From Dokdonella_A sp963834755 (GTDB lineage: Bacteria > Pseudomonadota > Gammaproteobacteria > Xanthomonadales > Rhodanobacteraceae): a stretch of 64,000 nt of DNA. The stretch spans positions 186,001-250,000 of the forward strand of contig CAWICQ010000009.1 of NCBI GenBank assembly GCA_963834755.1. The letters are read 5' to 3'. Each line of letters starts with the position of its first letter. Within the stretch, counting starts at the first letter, position 1. Positions 17,228 to 26,791 of this stretch are shown here, piece after piece. The notes beneath the pieces are model-generated. The model saw only the letters and a program-made list of their open reading frames with translations. It was not told the origin of the DNA and did not search any database. Made by a program: the position numbers and the translations under genes.

Positions 17228-18375
17228 CAGGCGGCCCTCGCCTTGACGCCGGTTTTGACACGCGCGCGCGGAATGCGCTGGCTGCTCCAGATCAACCACG
17301 CGGCGACCGCGATGGTCGGCAGATACACCCACCAGAATCCGAATATCGGTGCGAGCTTGCCCTGGCTGATCCACGAACGGCCCAGGCCAAGGCTCGTGTT
17401 GAATACCCACCACGCCAGCACCGCGATGAGGAGACGCGCATAACGCGGCTCGCGCGGACTCGATTTCGAAAGCGGCAGCGCGAGCAGCGTCAACACCAGC
17501 GCGGACAACGGCGCGGCGAGACGCCAGTGGAATTCCGCGCGCATGACGGGATCGTCGGGATTGCGCAACAGCACTTCGGTCGGTGCGGAGCGTTTCGCGG
17601 CCGTGTCGTTGTCGTCATTCTCGTTGTCCGGCAGCTTGATGTCGTTGCGCACGAAGCGCATCAGGCGGTAATCGTCCTGACCGAGCGTGCCTTCGACGCG
17701 GAAGCCGTCGAACAGCGCGAGATAACGGCCGACGCCGTCGGCGTCGTGATAGAGAAATCCGTGTGTCGCGGTAATCACGTCGATGCGCGTCTTGCCATTG
17801 TCCTTCTTGCCCGGTTCGTTCACGAGCCGCTCGTTCTCGACGAACATGCGCTTGAACTGCGTGCCGTCGGAATTCATTTCGCCGACGTAAATTTCACCGT
17901 CCTTGCCGGGCAGCTCGATGAAACGGCCGGGCTCGAGGCCGGCGATGATCAGCGACCGGTTGGCCTCTTCGAGCAGCGTTTGCGACAGCCGCACCGCGGA
18001 AGGCGCGAGCCAGAACGAAATCGTGCCGAGGCCAATCATCGTCGGCACGATCAGCAGCAACAGCGGGCGCACCAGCCCGCCGAGATCGAGGCCCGAGGAT
18101 TGCAAAACGGCCATCTCGCTGTCGCGCCAGAGCCGTCCGTAGGCCAGGAGGACGCCCAGAAACACCGCCAGCGGCATCAGCACGGTCAGCGCATCGACGC
18201 TGCGCAGCGCAATCAGCGTGAACAGGAGATCGGCCGGAATACGCCCGCGCGCGATCTTGGCCAGCAGGTCGGCGACCGCCGTGCCGACCACGATCAGCAG
18301 CAGGATCAGGGCGGCGCCGAGGAAATTGGCGGCCAGCTCGCGCAGCAGGTAGCGATCGACAATGCGCAGCCGCAT
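17227..18375 (-). CDS. lptF: Lipopolysaccharide export permease LptF
   Basis: Partner permease of LptG in the LptB2FG complex. It starts MRLRIVDRYLLRELAANFLG, a typical LptF N-terminus, with membrane helices near residues 15-40, 55-80 and 100-120 and a C-terminal set from about 285 to 370; the periplasmic domain carries YVGEMNSDGTQFKRMFVEN. Length 382. The open frame continues another 570 codons upstream but that part is antisense to pepA and is not coding. Divergent arrangement with pepA is conserved in gammaproteobacteria. Confidence 0.95.
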   Translation of the reverse strand: MRLRIVDRYLLRELAANFLGAALILLLIVVGTAVADLLAKIARGRIPADLLFTLIALRSVDALTVLMPLAVFLGVLLAYGRLWRDSEMAVLQSSGLDLGGLVRPLLLLIVPTMIGLGTISFWLAPSAVRLSQTLLEEANRSLIIAGLEPGRFIELPGKDGEIYVGEMNSDGTQFKRMFVENERLVNEPGKKDNGKTRIDVITATHGFLYHDADGVGRYLALFDGFRVEGTLGQDDYRLMRFVRNDIKLPDNENDDNDTAAKRSAPTEVLLRNPDDPVMRAEFHWRLAAPLSALVLTLLALPLSKSSPREPRYARLLIAVLAWWVFNTSLGLGRSWISQGKLAPIFGFWWVYLPTIAVAAWLIWSSQRIPRARVKTGVKARAA

Positions 18376-18525
18376 GTCGGAAAACCAGCGCGTCGGCGAC
18401 GGCCTTCGCGCGTCTACCGGCCTTTGCCGTAAAATGTCCGATTCCATGTTTCCGCTTGGCGCAGCAATGCCCGCCAGTTTACCTGTGCCGCGGGATCGAT
18501 CACCCGAAGTCTGCTGGAACGCAAA

Positions 18526-20025
18526 ATGACCCTGAAGTTCTCGCTCGCCGCCGACGCGCCGGAAGCCGCCGCGGCACCCTGCATCGTCGTCGGCGTCTAC
18601 GAGGATCGGATGCTGACGCCGGCCGCTGCCCGCGTCGACGAGCTGGCCGGCGGCGCTTTGAAGCGTCTGCTCGAAAGCGGCGACGCGCCCGGCAAGATCG
18701 GCAGCGTCACCGTCTTGTTCGGCCTTTCCGGCATCGCCGCGCCGCGCGTGCTGCTGGCCGGTCTCGGCGAGCAGAAGAAATTCGACGCCGCCGCATTTCA
18801 CCGCGCCATCGCCGAATCGTCGCGCGTCCTCAAAGGCCTGCCGATCGAATCGGCGATATCGTATCTGACCGAGATCGAAGTTCCCGGACGCGACGCGGCG
18901 TGGAAGCTGCGCGCCGCCGCGCTCGCCGCGGACGCACAGGCGTATCGCTACACGGCGACGTTCAAGCCGAAGGAGAAATCGAAAACACCGCAATTCGCCG
19001 CGATCGCATTCGCCGCGGCGTCGGCGGCTGGCGACAAGGGCACGCAGCGCGCGCTGGCCGAATCGCTGGCGATCGCCAAGGGCGTGCGCTTCGCGCGCGA
19101 GCTCGGCAACCTGCCGCCGAACATCTGCAATCCGGCGTTTATCGCTGAGCAGGCGAAGAAGATCGCCGACGAACACGCCGGCGTCACGATCGAAGTGCTC
19201 GAACGCGCCGACATGCAGAAACTCGGCATGGGCTCGCTGCTCGGCGTGTCGCAGGGTTCGGCGAACCCGCCCAAGCTCATCGTGCTGCGCTGGCAAGGCG
19301 GCGATGAAAAGGCAAAGCCCTACGCGCTGGTCGGCAAGGGCATCACGTTCGACAGCGGCGGCATTTCGCTCAAGCCCGGACCCGGCATGGAAGAAATGAA
19401 GTTCGACATGTGCGGCGCCGCCGGCGTGCTCGGCGCGTTTCTCGCGACGGTCGAGCTGAAACTTCCGCTGAATCTCGTCTGCATCGTTCCGGCCGCGGAA
19501 AACATGCCGGATGGCAACGCGTATCGTCCGAGCGACATCTTGACCAGCATGTCCGGACTCACGGTCGAAGTGCTCAACACCGATGCGGAAGGCCGACTGA
19601 TCCTGTGCGATGCGCTGACCTACGCGCAGAAGTTCGATCCGCAGGTCATCATCGACGCGGCAACGCTGACCGGCGCCTGCGTCGTCGCGCTCGGCAAGCA
19701 TGCTTCCGGTTTGATGACCAAAGACGATGATCTCGCCGAGCAGTTGCTGAAGTCCGGCAACGAAACGATGGATCGCGCCTGGCGACTGCCGCTCTGGGAC
19801 GACTATCAGCAACAGCTCGAGTCGGGTTTCGCCGACGTCGCCAACATCGGCGGAAAATATGCCGGCGCGATCACCGCCGGATGTTTCCTGTCCCGTTTCG
19901 TCAACGGCTGCCGCTGGGCGCACCTGGACATCGCCGGCACCGCATGGGAGGAAGGTCGCAAAGGTTCCGCGACCGGCCGCCCGGTGCCGCTGCTGACGCA
20001 ATATCTGATCGATCGTTGCGCGTGA
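18526..20025 (+). CDS. pepA: Leucyl aminopeptidase PepA (M17 family)
   Basis: Cytosolic two-metal aminopeptidase; in E. coli the orthologue also binds DNA in cer/Xer recombination. 499 residues: variable N-terminal macro-like domain (1-165) and catalytic domain with metal ligands in KGITFDSGGISLKPG and the NTDAEGRLILCDAL signature near residue 350; GLMTKDDDLAEQL and GKYAGAITAGCFL complete the active site. The ATG at 18526 is preceded by a 150-bp divergent control region with lptF; TAAAAT at 18430-18435 could serve as a -10 element. Confidence 0.97.
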   Translation: MTLKFSLAADAPEAAAAPCIVVGVYEDRMLTPAAARVDELAGGALKRLLESGDAPGKIGSVTVLFGLSGIAAPRVLLAGLGEQKKFDAAAFHRAIAESSRVLKGLPIESAISYLTEIEVPGRDAAWKLRAAALAADAQAYRYTATFKPKEKSKTPQFAAIAFAAASAAGDKGTQRALAESLAIAKGVRFARELGNLPPNICNPAFIAEQAKKIADEHAGVTIEVLERADMQKLGMGSLLGVSQGSANPPKLIVLRWQGGDEKAKPYALVGKGITFDSGGISLKPGPGMEEMKFDMCGAAGVLGAFLATVELKLPLNLVCIVPAAENMPDGNAYRPSDILTSMSGLTVEVLNTDAEGRLILCDALTYAQKFDPQVIIDAATLTGACVVALGKHASGLMTKDDDLAEQLLKSGNETMDRAWRLPLWDDYQQQLESGFADVANIGGKYAGAITAGCFLSRFVNGCRWAHLDIAGTAWEEGRKGSATGRPVPLLTQYLIDRCA

Positions 20026-20426
20026 CGCCGCAGGTGCCGGATTACCGCAAGCAGAAGCGGATCGCGCTGACCACGCTGGTTGGCGCATCGCTCGTGCTCG
20101 GAATCATGACGGCGGCGCTGCATCTGGATCGCTACAACGGTTTCACGCTGCTCGGCAGTCTCGCGATTCTTGTCATCGGTTTCCGCTGGTTGCAGCTCGA
20201 TGCCGCGGAACTCGATATCCGGCGGCCGATGTGGCTCAACGTCGGCATCGTGATGGCGGCGGCGATCTTCGTGCCGTATTACCTTTACAAGACGCGGCCG
20301 CAGGGCCGTCGGGTGCCGGCGATCGCATTCTTCTTCGGTCTCGTGCTCGGCTGCGCGTTCGCGTCCGCGATCGGCGAATCGCTGATGAGCTATTTCTCCG
20401 GCGACAGCCTGCCCGCGGCGGAATAA
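20022..20426 (+). CDS. Small hypothetical membrane protein between pepA and holC
   Basis: GTG at 20022 overlaps the pepA stop by four bases (GTGA), giving a 134-residue protein that is probably coupled to pepA. Four hydrophobic stretches are visible: ALTTLVGASLVLGIMTAAL, GFTLLGSLAILVIGFRWL, WLNVGIVMAAAIFVPYYL and AIAFFFGLVLGCAFASAI. I do not recognise a family. The holC start follows 4 nt after its stop. Confidence 0.7.
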   Translation: MTPQVPDYRKQKRIALTTLVGASLVLGIMTAALHLDRYNGFTLLGSLAILVIGFRWLQLDAAELDIRRPMWLNVGIVMAAAIFVPYYLYKTRPQGRRVPAIAFFFGLVLGCAFASAIGESLMSYFSGDSLPAAE

Positions 20427-20430
20427 CACG

Positions 20431-20853
20431 ATGGCGCGCGCGGATTTTTACCTGATCGAAAAACCGAGATTCCGCGAGGATCCGCTGCGGCTGGTCTGCG
20501 AGCTCGTCAAGAAAGCCTACGCAGCCGAGCAACCGACGCTGGTGCTCGCCCGCTCGCAGGAACAAGCCGATACGCTCGACGATCTCTTGTGGGCCTTCGA
20601 CGACGACAGTTTCATCCCGCATCAGCTCGCCGGCGACGAAGACGACGCGATCACTGCGGTCGTGATCGCAGCGCCGGGCGTCGAGACGGCGGATCGACCG
20701 CTCGTCGTCAACCTCCGCGACGAATGCGCGCCGGGCGCGTACGAGCGCGTGCTCGAAGTCATCGCCGCCGATGCCGCCGAGCGCGACGGTTCGCGCGTGC
20801 GCTGGACCGAATACAGACGCCGCGGTTTCGACGTCGCGAAATACGATATGTGA
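20431..20853 (+). CDS. holC: DNA polymerase III chi subunit HolC
   Basis: Clamp-loader accessory subunit that contacts SSB and the psi subunit HolD. 140 residues; the N-terminus ADFYLIEKPRFREDPLRLVC and the DDLLWAFDDDSFIPHQL segment are the HolC signature, followed by the VVNLRDE strand and a C-terminal YRRRGFDVAKYDM. It lies directly upstream of valS as in other gammaproteobacteria. Its partner holD is encoded about 4 kb away at 24609-25103 on the other strand. Confidence 0.95.
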   Translation: MARADFYLIEKPRFREDPLRLVCELVKKAYAAEQPTLVLARSQEQADTLDDLLWAFDDDSFIPHQLAGDEDDAITAVVIAAPGVETADRPLVVNLRDECAPGAYERVLEVIAADAAERDGSRVRWTEYRRRGFDVAKYDM

Positions 20854-20857
20854 GAGC

Positions 20858-20972
20858 CGGGAATGGACAATGGGGAGTCGGGCATAGAAGGGACTGCCCA
20901 GTCGCCCCCTGATCCGATTCCATCGTCGCTCTTCCTCTATTCCCTATTCCCTATTCCTCACTCCCGATTCTC
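20858..20972. repeat. Paired inverted GGGAAT / ATTCCC repeat arms between holC and valS
   Basis: A plus-strand GGGAATGG-type arm (20858-20883) faces an ATTCCCT array (20937-20972) over about 55 nt, filling the whole holC-valS gap and ending a few bases before the valS ATG. It leaves no room for a normal ribosome site other than within the repeat itself. Confidence 0.8.
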
Positions 20973-20976
20973 GTCC

Positions 20977-23837
20977 ATGGAAAAAACCTTCGAACCCGGT
21001 CCGATCGAATCGCGTTGGTACGCGGAATGGGAAGCGCGCGGCTATTTCAAGCCGTCGGGCGACGGCGCGCCGTATTGCATCCTGCTGCCGCCACCGAATG
21101 TGACCGGCACGCTGCATATGGGCCACGCGTTTCAGCAGACCATCATGGACGCGCTGATCCGCTACCACCGCATGCGCGGCTTCAAGACGTTGTGGCAGGG
21201 CGGCACCGATCACGCCGGCATCGCCACGCAGAAAATCGTCGAGAACCAGCTCGCCGCCGAAGGCCAATCGCGTCACGACCTCGGTCGCCTGAAATTCGTC
21301 GAGCGCGTGTGGTCATGGAAAGAGGAATCGGGCTCGACGATCACCAACCAGATGCGCCGGCTCGGCGCGTCGATCGACTGGTCGCGCGAGCGTTTCACGA
21401 TGGACGAGGGACTTTCCGCCGCCGTGCGGCGCGTCTTCGTCGAGTGGTATCGCGCCGGGCTTATCTATCGCGGCAAGCGCCTCGTGCACTGGGATCCGGT
21501 GTTGATGACGGCCGTGTCGGACCTCGAAGTCAACAACGAAGAACGCGATGGCTCGCTGTGGTCGATCCGATATCCGGCGAGCGACGGCGGTGAGGGTGTC
21601 GTGGTCGCGACGACGCGCCCCGAAACGATGCTCGGCGACGTCGCAGTCGCGGTGCATCCCGAGGACGAGCGCTATCAGGCGCTCGTCGGCAAGACGCTGG
21701 TTCTGCCGCTGACCGGGCGCGAAATTCCGGTCATCGCGGACGACTACGTCGATCGCGAATTCGGCACCGGCGCGGTGAAGATCACGCCGGCGCATGATTT
21801 CAACGACTGGCAGATCGGTGCGCGGCACAAATTCGCGCCGCGCGTGATCCTGACGCTCGACGCGAAGAATCAACGACGAAGCGCCCGAGAAATACCGCGG
21901 CCTCGACCGCTTCGCCGCGCGCAAGGCGGTGCTCGCCGATCTCGAAGCGGCCGGTCTTCTCGTCGAAACGAAGAAACACAAATTGCAGGTGCCGATCAGC
22001 CAGCGCTCGGACGCGGTCATCGAGCCGATGCTGACCGATCAGTGGTTCCTGGATCTCACCAGCGACGTGCGCGTCGATGGAAGGCCCGGCCCGGGCGGCC
22101 GCAAAGCCATCACCGAGCCCGCGTTGAATGCCGTGCGCAACGGCGACGTCAAATTCGTTCCGGAAAACTGGACGACGACCTACAACCAGTGGCTCGAAAA
22201 CATCCAGGACTGGTGCGTCAGCCGGCAGCTCTGGTGGGGTCATCAGATTCCGGCGTGGTACGACGAAGAAGGCAACATCTTCGTCGGCGAAGACGAAGCC
22301 GACGCGGTTGCGCACGCGCACGGAAGGCCGGTCGGCGCGTTACGCCGCGACGAGGACGTGCTCGACACGTGGTTCAGCGCGCAGCTGTGGCCGTTCTCGA
22401 CGCTCGGCTGGCCGGGCGAAACGGCCGAGCGCGCCGCCGAATGGGAACAATTCAACATGTTCCTGCCGTCGAGCGTGCTCGTTACCGGCTTCGACATCAT
22501 CTTCTTCTGGGTCGCGCGCATGGTCATGGCGACGCTGTACTTCACCAAGCGCGTGCCGTTCCGCGAGGTCTACATCAACGCGATCGTGCGCGATGCGGAA
22601 GGCCAGAAGATGTCGAAGTCGAAAGGCAACACGATCGATCCGCTCGATCTGATCGACGGCACCGACGTCGAATCACTCGTAAAAAAATCGACGGCGTCGC
22701 TGCTGATTCCGCAGGTGCGCGAAAAAGTCGAGAAACGCATTCGAAGGGAATATCCCGACGGCATTCCCGCGGTCGGCGCGGATGCGCTGCGCTTCACGTT
22801 CGCCGCGCTCGCGACCTACGGACGCACGATCAATTTCGATCTCAAGCGCGCGGACGGCTACAAGAATTTCTGCAACAAGCTGTGGAATGCGGCGCGGTTC
22901 GTGCTGATGAACGTTTCCGCATCGAACCAGCGACACGCGGCCGCACCCGTCACCGAAGCCGAGCGCTGGATCCTCACGCGACTCAACAGAACGCTCGCCG
23001 ATGTCGAAGCGCACTTCTCGGTGTATCGCTTCGATCTGCTCGCGCAGGCGCTCTACGAATTCACCTGGAACGAGTTTTGCGACTGGTTCGTCGAGCTTTC
23101 GAAGCCGGCGCTGAACGGAGCCGATTCTGCCGCCGCGGCATCGACGCGGCGCACGCTCCTCGTCGTGCTCGAAGCACTGCTGCGCGCGCTGCATCCGATC
23201 ATTCCGTTCATCACCGAGGAAATCTGGCACGAAGTCGCTCCGGTACTCTTGCGGTCCTCCATGACCGCACAGAACAGACCGGCATTCCTGCCGGACTATT
23301 CAACGAAGAGCATCTCGCTGCAGGCCTATCCGCGCGCCGCTGATTTTTCCGTCGACGACGGCGCGGAAGCCGAGATCGAATGGTTGAAAGCGGTGCTGAC
23401 CCAGGTGCGTCGCATCCGCAGCGAAATGAACATCGCGCCGAACAAGACCATTCCACTCGTGTTCGCCAGCGGCAGCGCGAGCGATCGTGCTCGCTCGGCG
23501 AAATTCGCCGATCAGATCGGATTCCTTGCGCGCGCCGAATCGCAGCGCTGGCTCGATGACGGCGAAGCGGAACCGGCAGCGGCGGCGGCGATCGTGCGCG
23601 AAATGAAACTTCTGATTCCACTCGCCGGCCTGATCGACCTCGACGCCGAACGCGCGCGGCTCGCGCGCGAGATCGAGCGCATCGAAGGCGAGATCGAGAA
23701 GTCCAACGCGAAGCTCGCGCCGCTTCGGTCCGAATACGCCCGCCGCGGTCGTCGAGCAGGAGAAGCAACGGCTCGCCGACCGCGCCGCGACGATCGCGGG
23801 ACTGCGCGAGCAGGCCGCGCGATTGGAGCAGGTCTAG
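20977..23837 (+). CDS. valS: Valyl-tRNA synthetase ValS, two frameshifts
   Basis: Class I aminoacyl-tRNA synthetase. HIGH box in PNVTGTLHMGHAF near residue 45, editing (CP1) domain with FGTGAVKITPAHDFNDW, KMSKS box in GQKMSKSKGN near residue 545, anticodon domain, and the C-terminal coiled coil (ERARLAREIERIEGEIEKSN). The frame breaks at about 21868, where AAGAATCAACG stands for an expected AAGATCAACG, and near 23725 in the C-terminal arm; each needs one base removed. The repaired protein is 952 residues, the usual length. An essential gene would not tolerate these breaks, so sequence error is the best explanation. Confidence 0.93.
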
Positions 23838-23883
23838 CACTCGCGGAAGCGCGCGCGAGTGAGGGAGAGCGGCCCTCACCCTA

Positions 23884-23907
23884 CCCTCTCCCGCAAGCGG
23901 GAGAGGG
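23884..23907. terminator. CTCTCCCGC hairpin repeat between convergent valS and rimI, possible terminator
   Basis: CCCTCTCCCGC pairs with GCGGGAGAGGG over a 2-nt loop. It lies in the 79-nt gap between the convergent valS and rimI genes and is followed on the plus strand by only TTT, so it may stop transcription inefficiently. It belongs to the same hairpin repeat family as copies at 10078-10103 and 56199-56220. Confidence 0.5.
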
Positions 23908-23916
23908 TTTGAAGGC

Positions 23917-24399
23917 TCAAGGCTCGAGCAATTCCATTGCCATGACGACCGCATCCTCGCGCCCGCGCTTGGCCGGGTAATAGTTCGGCCGCCGGCCGAT
24001 CTCGTTGAAGCCCATCGAGTCGTACAGCGCGATCGCGCGCGGATTCGATGGCCGCACTTCGAGAAACACGCGCTCGGCGCGATGCCAGCGCGCAAGATCG
24101 AGGAGTCTCAGCACGATGCGCCGGCCATGACCGCGGCGCTGTTCTTCCGGCGTGACGCAGACGTTGAGGATATGCGCCTCGCGAGCGGACGCCGAAAGCA
24201 CGCCGTAGCCGATGATTTCCGCCGGCCGCGCCAGCACCCAGCATTCGTAGCCGGCGCGCAGGCAGTCGTTGAAGATGCCGTGCGTCCACGGAAACGCATA
24301 AGCCGACATCTCGATAGCGGCGACGGTTTCGAGATCGTCCGTGCGCATCGGACGGAAATTCGGAAACGGTTCCTTGAGGATCGCGACCACGTCTGCCAA
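23917..24399 (-). CDS. rimI: Ribosomal protein bS18 N-terminal alanine acetyltransferase RimI
   Basis: GNAT-fold acetyltransferase that acetylates the N-terminus of ribosomal protein S18. The acetyl-CoA loop is visible as PEEQRRGHGRRIVLRLL, preceded by HILNVCV and followed by FLEVRPSNPRAIALYDSMGF and RPNYYP. The upstream start is TTG at 24399 (160 residues); ATG at 24348 is an alternative but would cut the first strand. The gap 24400-24608 to holD shows no gene on either strand. Confidence 0.92.
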   Translation of the reverse strand: MADVVAILKEPFPNFRPMRTDDLETVAAIEMSAYAFPWTHGIFNDCLRAGYECWVLARPAEIIGYGVLSASAREAHILNVCVTPEEQRRGHGRRIVLRLLDLARWHRAERVFLEVRPSNPRAIALYDSMGFNEIGRRPNYYPAKRGREDAVVMAMELLEP

Positions 24400-24608
24400 G
24401 CCTCGTTACGGACTGACCTCAGTTCAACGACCGCGCGACACCGCCGGCGTTTCCAGGTTGACGAGCGGCATCGAAGCCCATCGCGGATCCAACTTTATCT
24501 CGCACTCGCTCCGGCCGCGAATTATCGGTTCCTTTTACGGGACGATCTGGCCATTTCGTCGCGGGTTGCATGCCGCGGCGGTACTTCCTCCGAGCGTCGC
24601 GATCGCCG

Positions 24609-25103
24609 TCAACCGCTCCGCTCGCCGCCTCGATTCTGGAGCACCCGGATCATCCGCCTGAGCTCGCTCCACAACGCGCGCTTGGCAACCGTATTGCCGA
24701 CGATGCTGGCGACGTCAGCCGCAGAAATCCAGTGGACGCGTTGTGCGCGATCGGCCGGCAAAGCCGCGCCGACTTCTCGAGCGAGATTCTTGCCGAACAC
24801 GACCAATCCCGACGCATCGCCGATGACCGCGCTGATGTCGACGGTATCTCCGATCACGCCGTCGATCCGTGCGAACGCGAGCGCGCGACGCGCCTGTGCG
24901 AGCAATGCTTTTTCGGCTGCTTGCTGCACGCGCGCGACGAGCGCGACACGCAGATGCGCGCCTTCGCTTGTTACGCGCGTCGGCGATTCCACCACGCTCG
25001 CCGGCTCAGCGCCGTTCGTGCCACGTGCGTTCGGCCTGGAACGAGGAACATACACATCGATCCCCATCTCGCCCAGCAATCTCAATCGCGCATCATCCAG
25101 CAC
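24609..25103 (-). CDS. holD: DNA polymerase III psi subunit HolD-like
   Basis: Probable psi subunit linking HolC to the clamp loader. The N-terminus DDARLRLLGEMGIDVYVPR fits the HolD pattern (Arg-rich helix, GI[DT].[WY], then Arg), and the C-terminal AKRALWSELRRM matches the ARAALWQQI block of E. coli HolD. It is followed by rimI, as in E. coli (holD-rimI). GTG at 25103 overlaps the end of the upstream lipoprotein gene by 11 nt; it is preferred over longer starts because the extra N-terminal residues are not psi-like. 164 residues, somewhat longer than E. coli HolD (137). HolD is poorly conserved, hence the moderate confidence. Confidence 0.65.
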   Translation of the reverse strand: MLDDARLRLLGEMGIDVYVPRSRPNARGTNGAEPASVVESPTRVTSEGAHLRVALVARVQQAAEKALLAQARRALAFARIDGVIGDTVDISAVIGDASGLVVFGKNLAREVGAALPADRAQRVHWISAADVASIVGNTVAKRALWSELRRMIRVLQNRGGERSG

Positions 25104-25701
25104 GCGCCTGCCCCTTCTTGCGGAGGTCGGCATAGAACTGCGCGAACACCTGATCGAGTGCCGCGCCGTACGCATCGACGGTCGCCTTGATATCCGTTCC
25201 TATGGTCGGAACCTCGGCACGATAGTAATCGTCGATCATCGGCAAGCCGCCGATGTCGTCGGCGCGCAGCTTCAGCGCGACCGTCGCGTTGAATCCGCCG
25301 GAGCCATTCGGTGCACGATCGAAACGCAGGATCACGCCCGAGATGCGAACGGCCGGATGGCTCGCGGGCAGCTCGTCGGTGACGTCGCCCGCGATCTTCG
25401 CTTCGCGCAATTGCAGGATCAGGCGACGCTGCAGAACGCGCGTCGGCGGATCGGTCCACAACTGATAGTGGTATTGGCGCAGCTGCTCGGCGGACGGATC
25501 GAGCGCATAGATCAATGCCTGATCGGCGTACAGGCCGTCGGCGCCGAACACGTCGACGACCACGTCGCCGAACAGCGGCGACGGCGCGACTTCCAGCGGT
25601 TGCGGTCGCGGCAGTCTGAAATAAGTGAAATCCGGGACCGTCGGCGAACCACAGCCACAGAGTGCGACCACCGCCAGCAAAGCGATCCAGCGCGGTTTCA
25701 T
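25093..25701 (-). CDS. ABC-transport auxiliary lipoprotein (PqiC-like)
   Basis: Outer-membrane-directed lipoprotein of the ABC auxiliary family (PqiC/YmbA type) that accompanies MCE-protein lipid transporters. The lipobox is VVALCGCGSP near residue 16-19; the mature part has DFTYFRLPRPQPL and a C-terminal helix ATVDAYGAALDQVFAQFYADL typical of the family. 202 residues. The ATG overlaps the stop of the MlaD-like gene (ATGA), so it is coupled to the transporter operon. It probably bridges the MCE ring to the outer membrane; that is inference from PqiABC. Confidence 0.88.
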   Translation of the reverse strand: MKPRWIALLAVVALCGCGSPTVPDFTYFRLPRPQPLEVAPSPLFGDVVVDVFGADGLYADQALIYALDPSAEQLRQYHYQLWTDPPTRVLQRRLILQLREAKIAGDVTDELPASHPAVRISGVILRFDRAPNGSGGFNATVALKLRADDIGGLPMIDDYYRAEVPTIGTDIKATVDAYGAALDQVFAQFYADLRKKGQARAG

Positions 25702-26624
25702 TGCGGCCCTTCCTCAACTTTGTCGGCTTTGGGCGCGATGATCAGCCGATTCGGATGCGTGCGGATCTCGCGGCTGAACTCATCGAGGTTGCGGCTCGAG
25801 GATTCCAGGTGGTGAGTGATGACGTCCATGCGCGAGGACAACGCTTCGAGCACGCTGGAAAGATCTTGCACGGAGCTGCGCACGTCGGGCCGGTTTTCCT
25901 TGGCGATCGCGGCGATCTCGCCGAGTGCCTGATCGAGCGTCTCGCGCGTCTTGCGCAATTCGGTGCTGAGTTTGCCGACCTCGCCGAGGATCGCGCCGAC
26001 CTGCGCGCGGTTCTCGGGCTTCAGCACGTCGTTCATGGAATCCGCGACGACATTCAAGCGGCCGAGCAGCGCACGCATCTGTTCGAGGATCTGCGGCGTC
26101 GTCTTGTCGATCGCGCCGGTGATCGAATCGACGCGCTGCGACAGCGTGCGGATCAGCGGCGTGATCTGGTTGCGCGTGAGCTCGCTGATCTGGCCGGCGA
26201 GCTCGTTCATCGCGGCGAAGATGTCGGCGCCCTCGATGCCTTTGAGCTCGCCGCCCGGCGGCAATGCCTCGGGACTGCTGCCTTCGGTGATGCCGACCGA
26301 CACATCCGCGAGCAAGCCGGTCGACTGCAGATGCGCGGGACTGTCTTTCGGAATCGGCCAGTCGCGCCGGATGGCAAGATCGACCTTGTAGCGCGTGCCG
26401 TCCTTCGTGCGTTCCGGCGTGATGCCGTTGACCTGGCCGATGCGATAGCCCTGATAGAACACCGGCGCCCCGTAACGCAGCCCCGTCACGTTGTGATAGC
26501 GGACGACATAGCCGGTCGTTGCGCCGGTGCGACCCGTGATCAGCGCAAGGCCGACCAGAAGCAGCACGATCGCAGCCAGAACTACGGCGCCGACCAGCGT
26601 GTAGTTGACGGTGTCGCGTTTCAC
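25698..26624 (-). CDS. MlaD-family MCE substrate-binding protein
   Basis: Periplasmic, membrane-anchored lipid-binding protein of an MlaFEDB-like phospholipid transporter. One N-terminal membrane helix (VGAVVLAAIVLLLVGLALI), an MCE domain at about residues 35-115 (GYVVRYHNVTGLRYGAPVFY, YRIGQVNGIT, SVGITEGSSPEALP), then a long helical tail (115-290) with heptad-like content, unlike short E. coli MlaD. Start GTG at 26624 has an AGGGGG ribosome site 8 nt upstream. 308 residues. The longer tail with a dedicated lipoprotein makes it closer to the Pqi/Yeb or mycobacterial-like arrangement than to E. coli mlaFEDCB. Confidence 0.92.
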   Translation of the reverse strand: MKRDTVNYTLVGAVVLAAIVLLLVGLALITGRTGATTGYVVRYHNVTGLRYGAPVFYQGYRIGQVNGITPERTKDGTRYKVDLAIRRDWPIPKDSPAHLQSTGLLADVSVGITEGSSPEALPPGGELKGIEGADIFAAMNELAGQISELTRNQITPLIRTLSQRVDSITGAIDKTTPQILEQMRALLGRLNVVADSMNDVLKPENRAQVGAILGEVGKLSTELRKTRETLDQALGEIAAIAKENRPDVRSSVQDLSSVLEALSSRMDVITHHLESSSRNLDEFSREIRTHPNRLIIAPKADKVEEGPQ

Positions 26625-26641
26625 ATTGCTTGCCCCCTATG

Positions 26642-26777
26642 TTGAAAAAGGGCTGTCCTGCCCTTTTTCAAACTCGCACGGTCGAAGCAAAGCTCCGCCA
26701 CGTGCTCCGCAGATCGATCACAGATCGATCTGCGGGCGATCCGTCCGTGGATCGCAGCCGGGTTGTCAACAACCCGG
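26642..26777. repeat. Three perfect hairpins between the ATPase and MCE genes
   Basis: Within the 167-nt gap lie TTGAAAAAGGGC / GCCCTTTTTCAA (26642-26671, 6-nt loop), CCGCAGATCGAT / ATCGATCTGCGG (26707-26735, 5-nt loop) and CCGGGTTGT / ACAACCCGG (26758-26777, 2-nt loop). The first ends just 17 nt before the MlaD-like start. They would fold in the operon mRNA and could tune the ATPase:MCE ratio or be a degraded repeat element. Confidence 0.7.
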
Positions 26778-26791
26778 GAACACAGACTTTA

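Noticed and set aside
18376..20088. Upstream extension of the lptF frame
   Set aside because: Lies fully antisense to pepA and has no LptF similarity before MRLRIVDRYLL.
20977..23837. valS as a pseudogene
   Set aside because: Two single-base breaks in an otherwise perfect, essential gene with the same sign as all other breaks in the window indicate sequence error.
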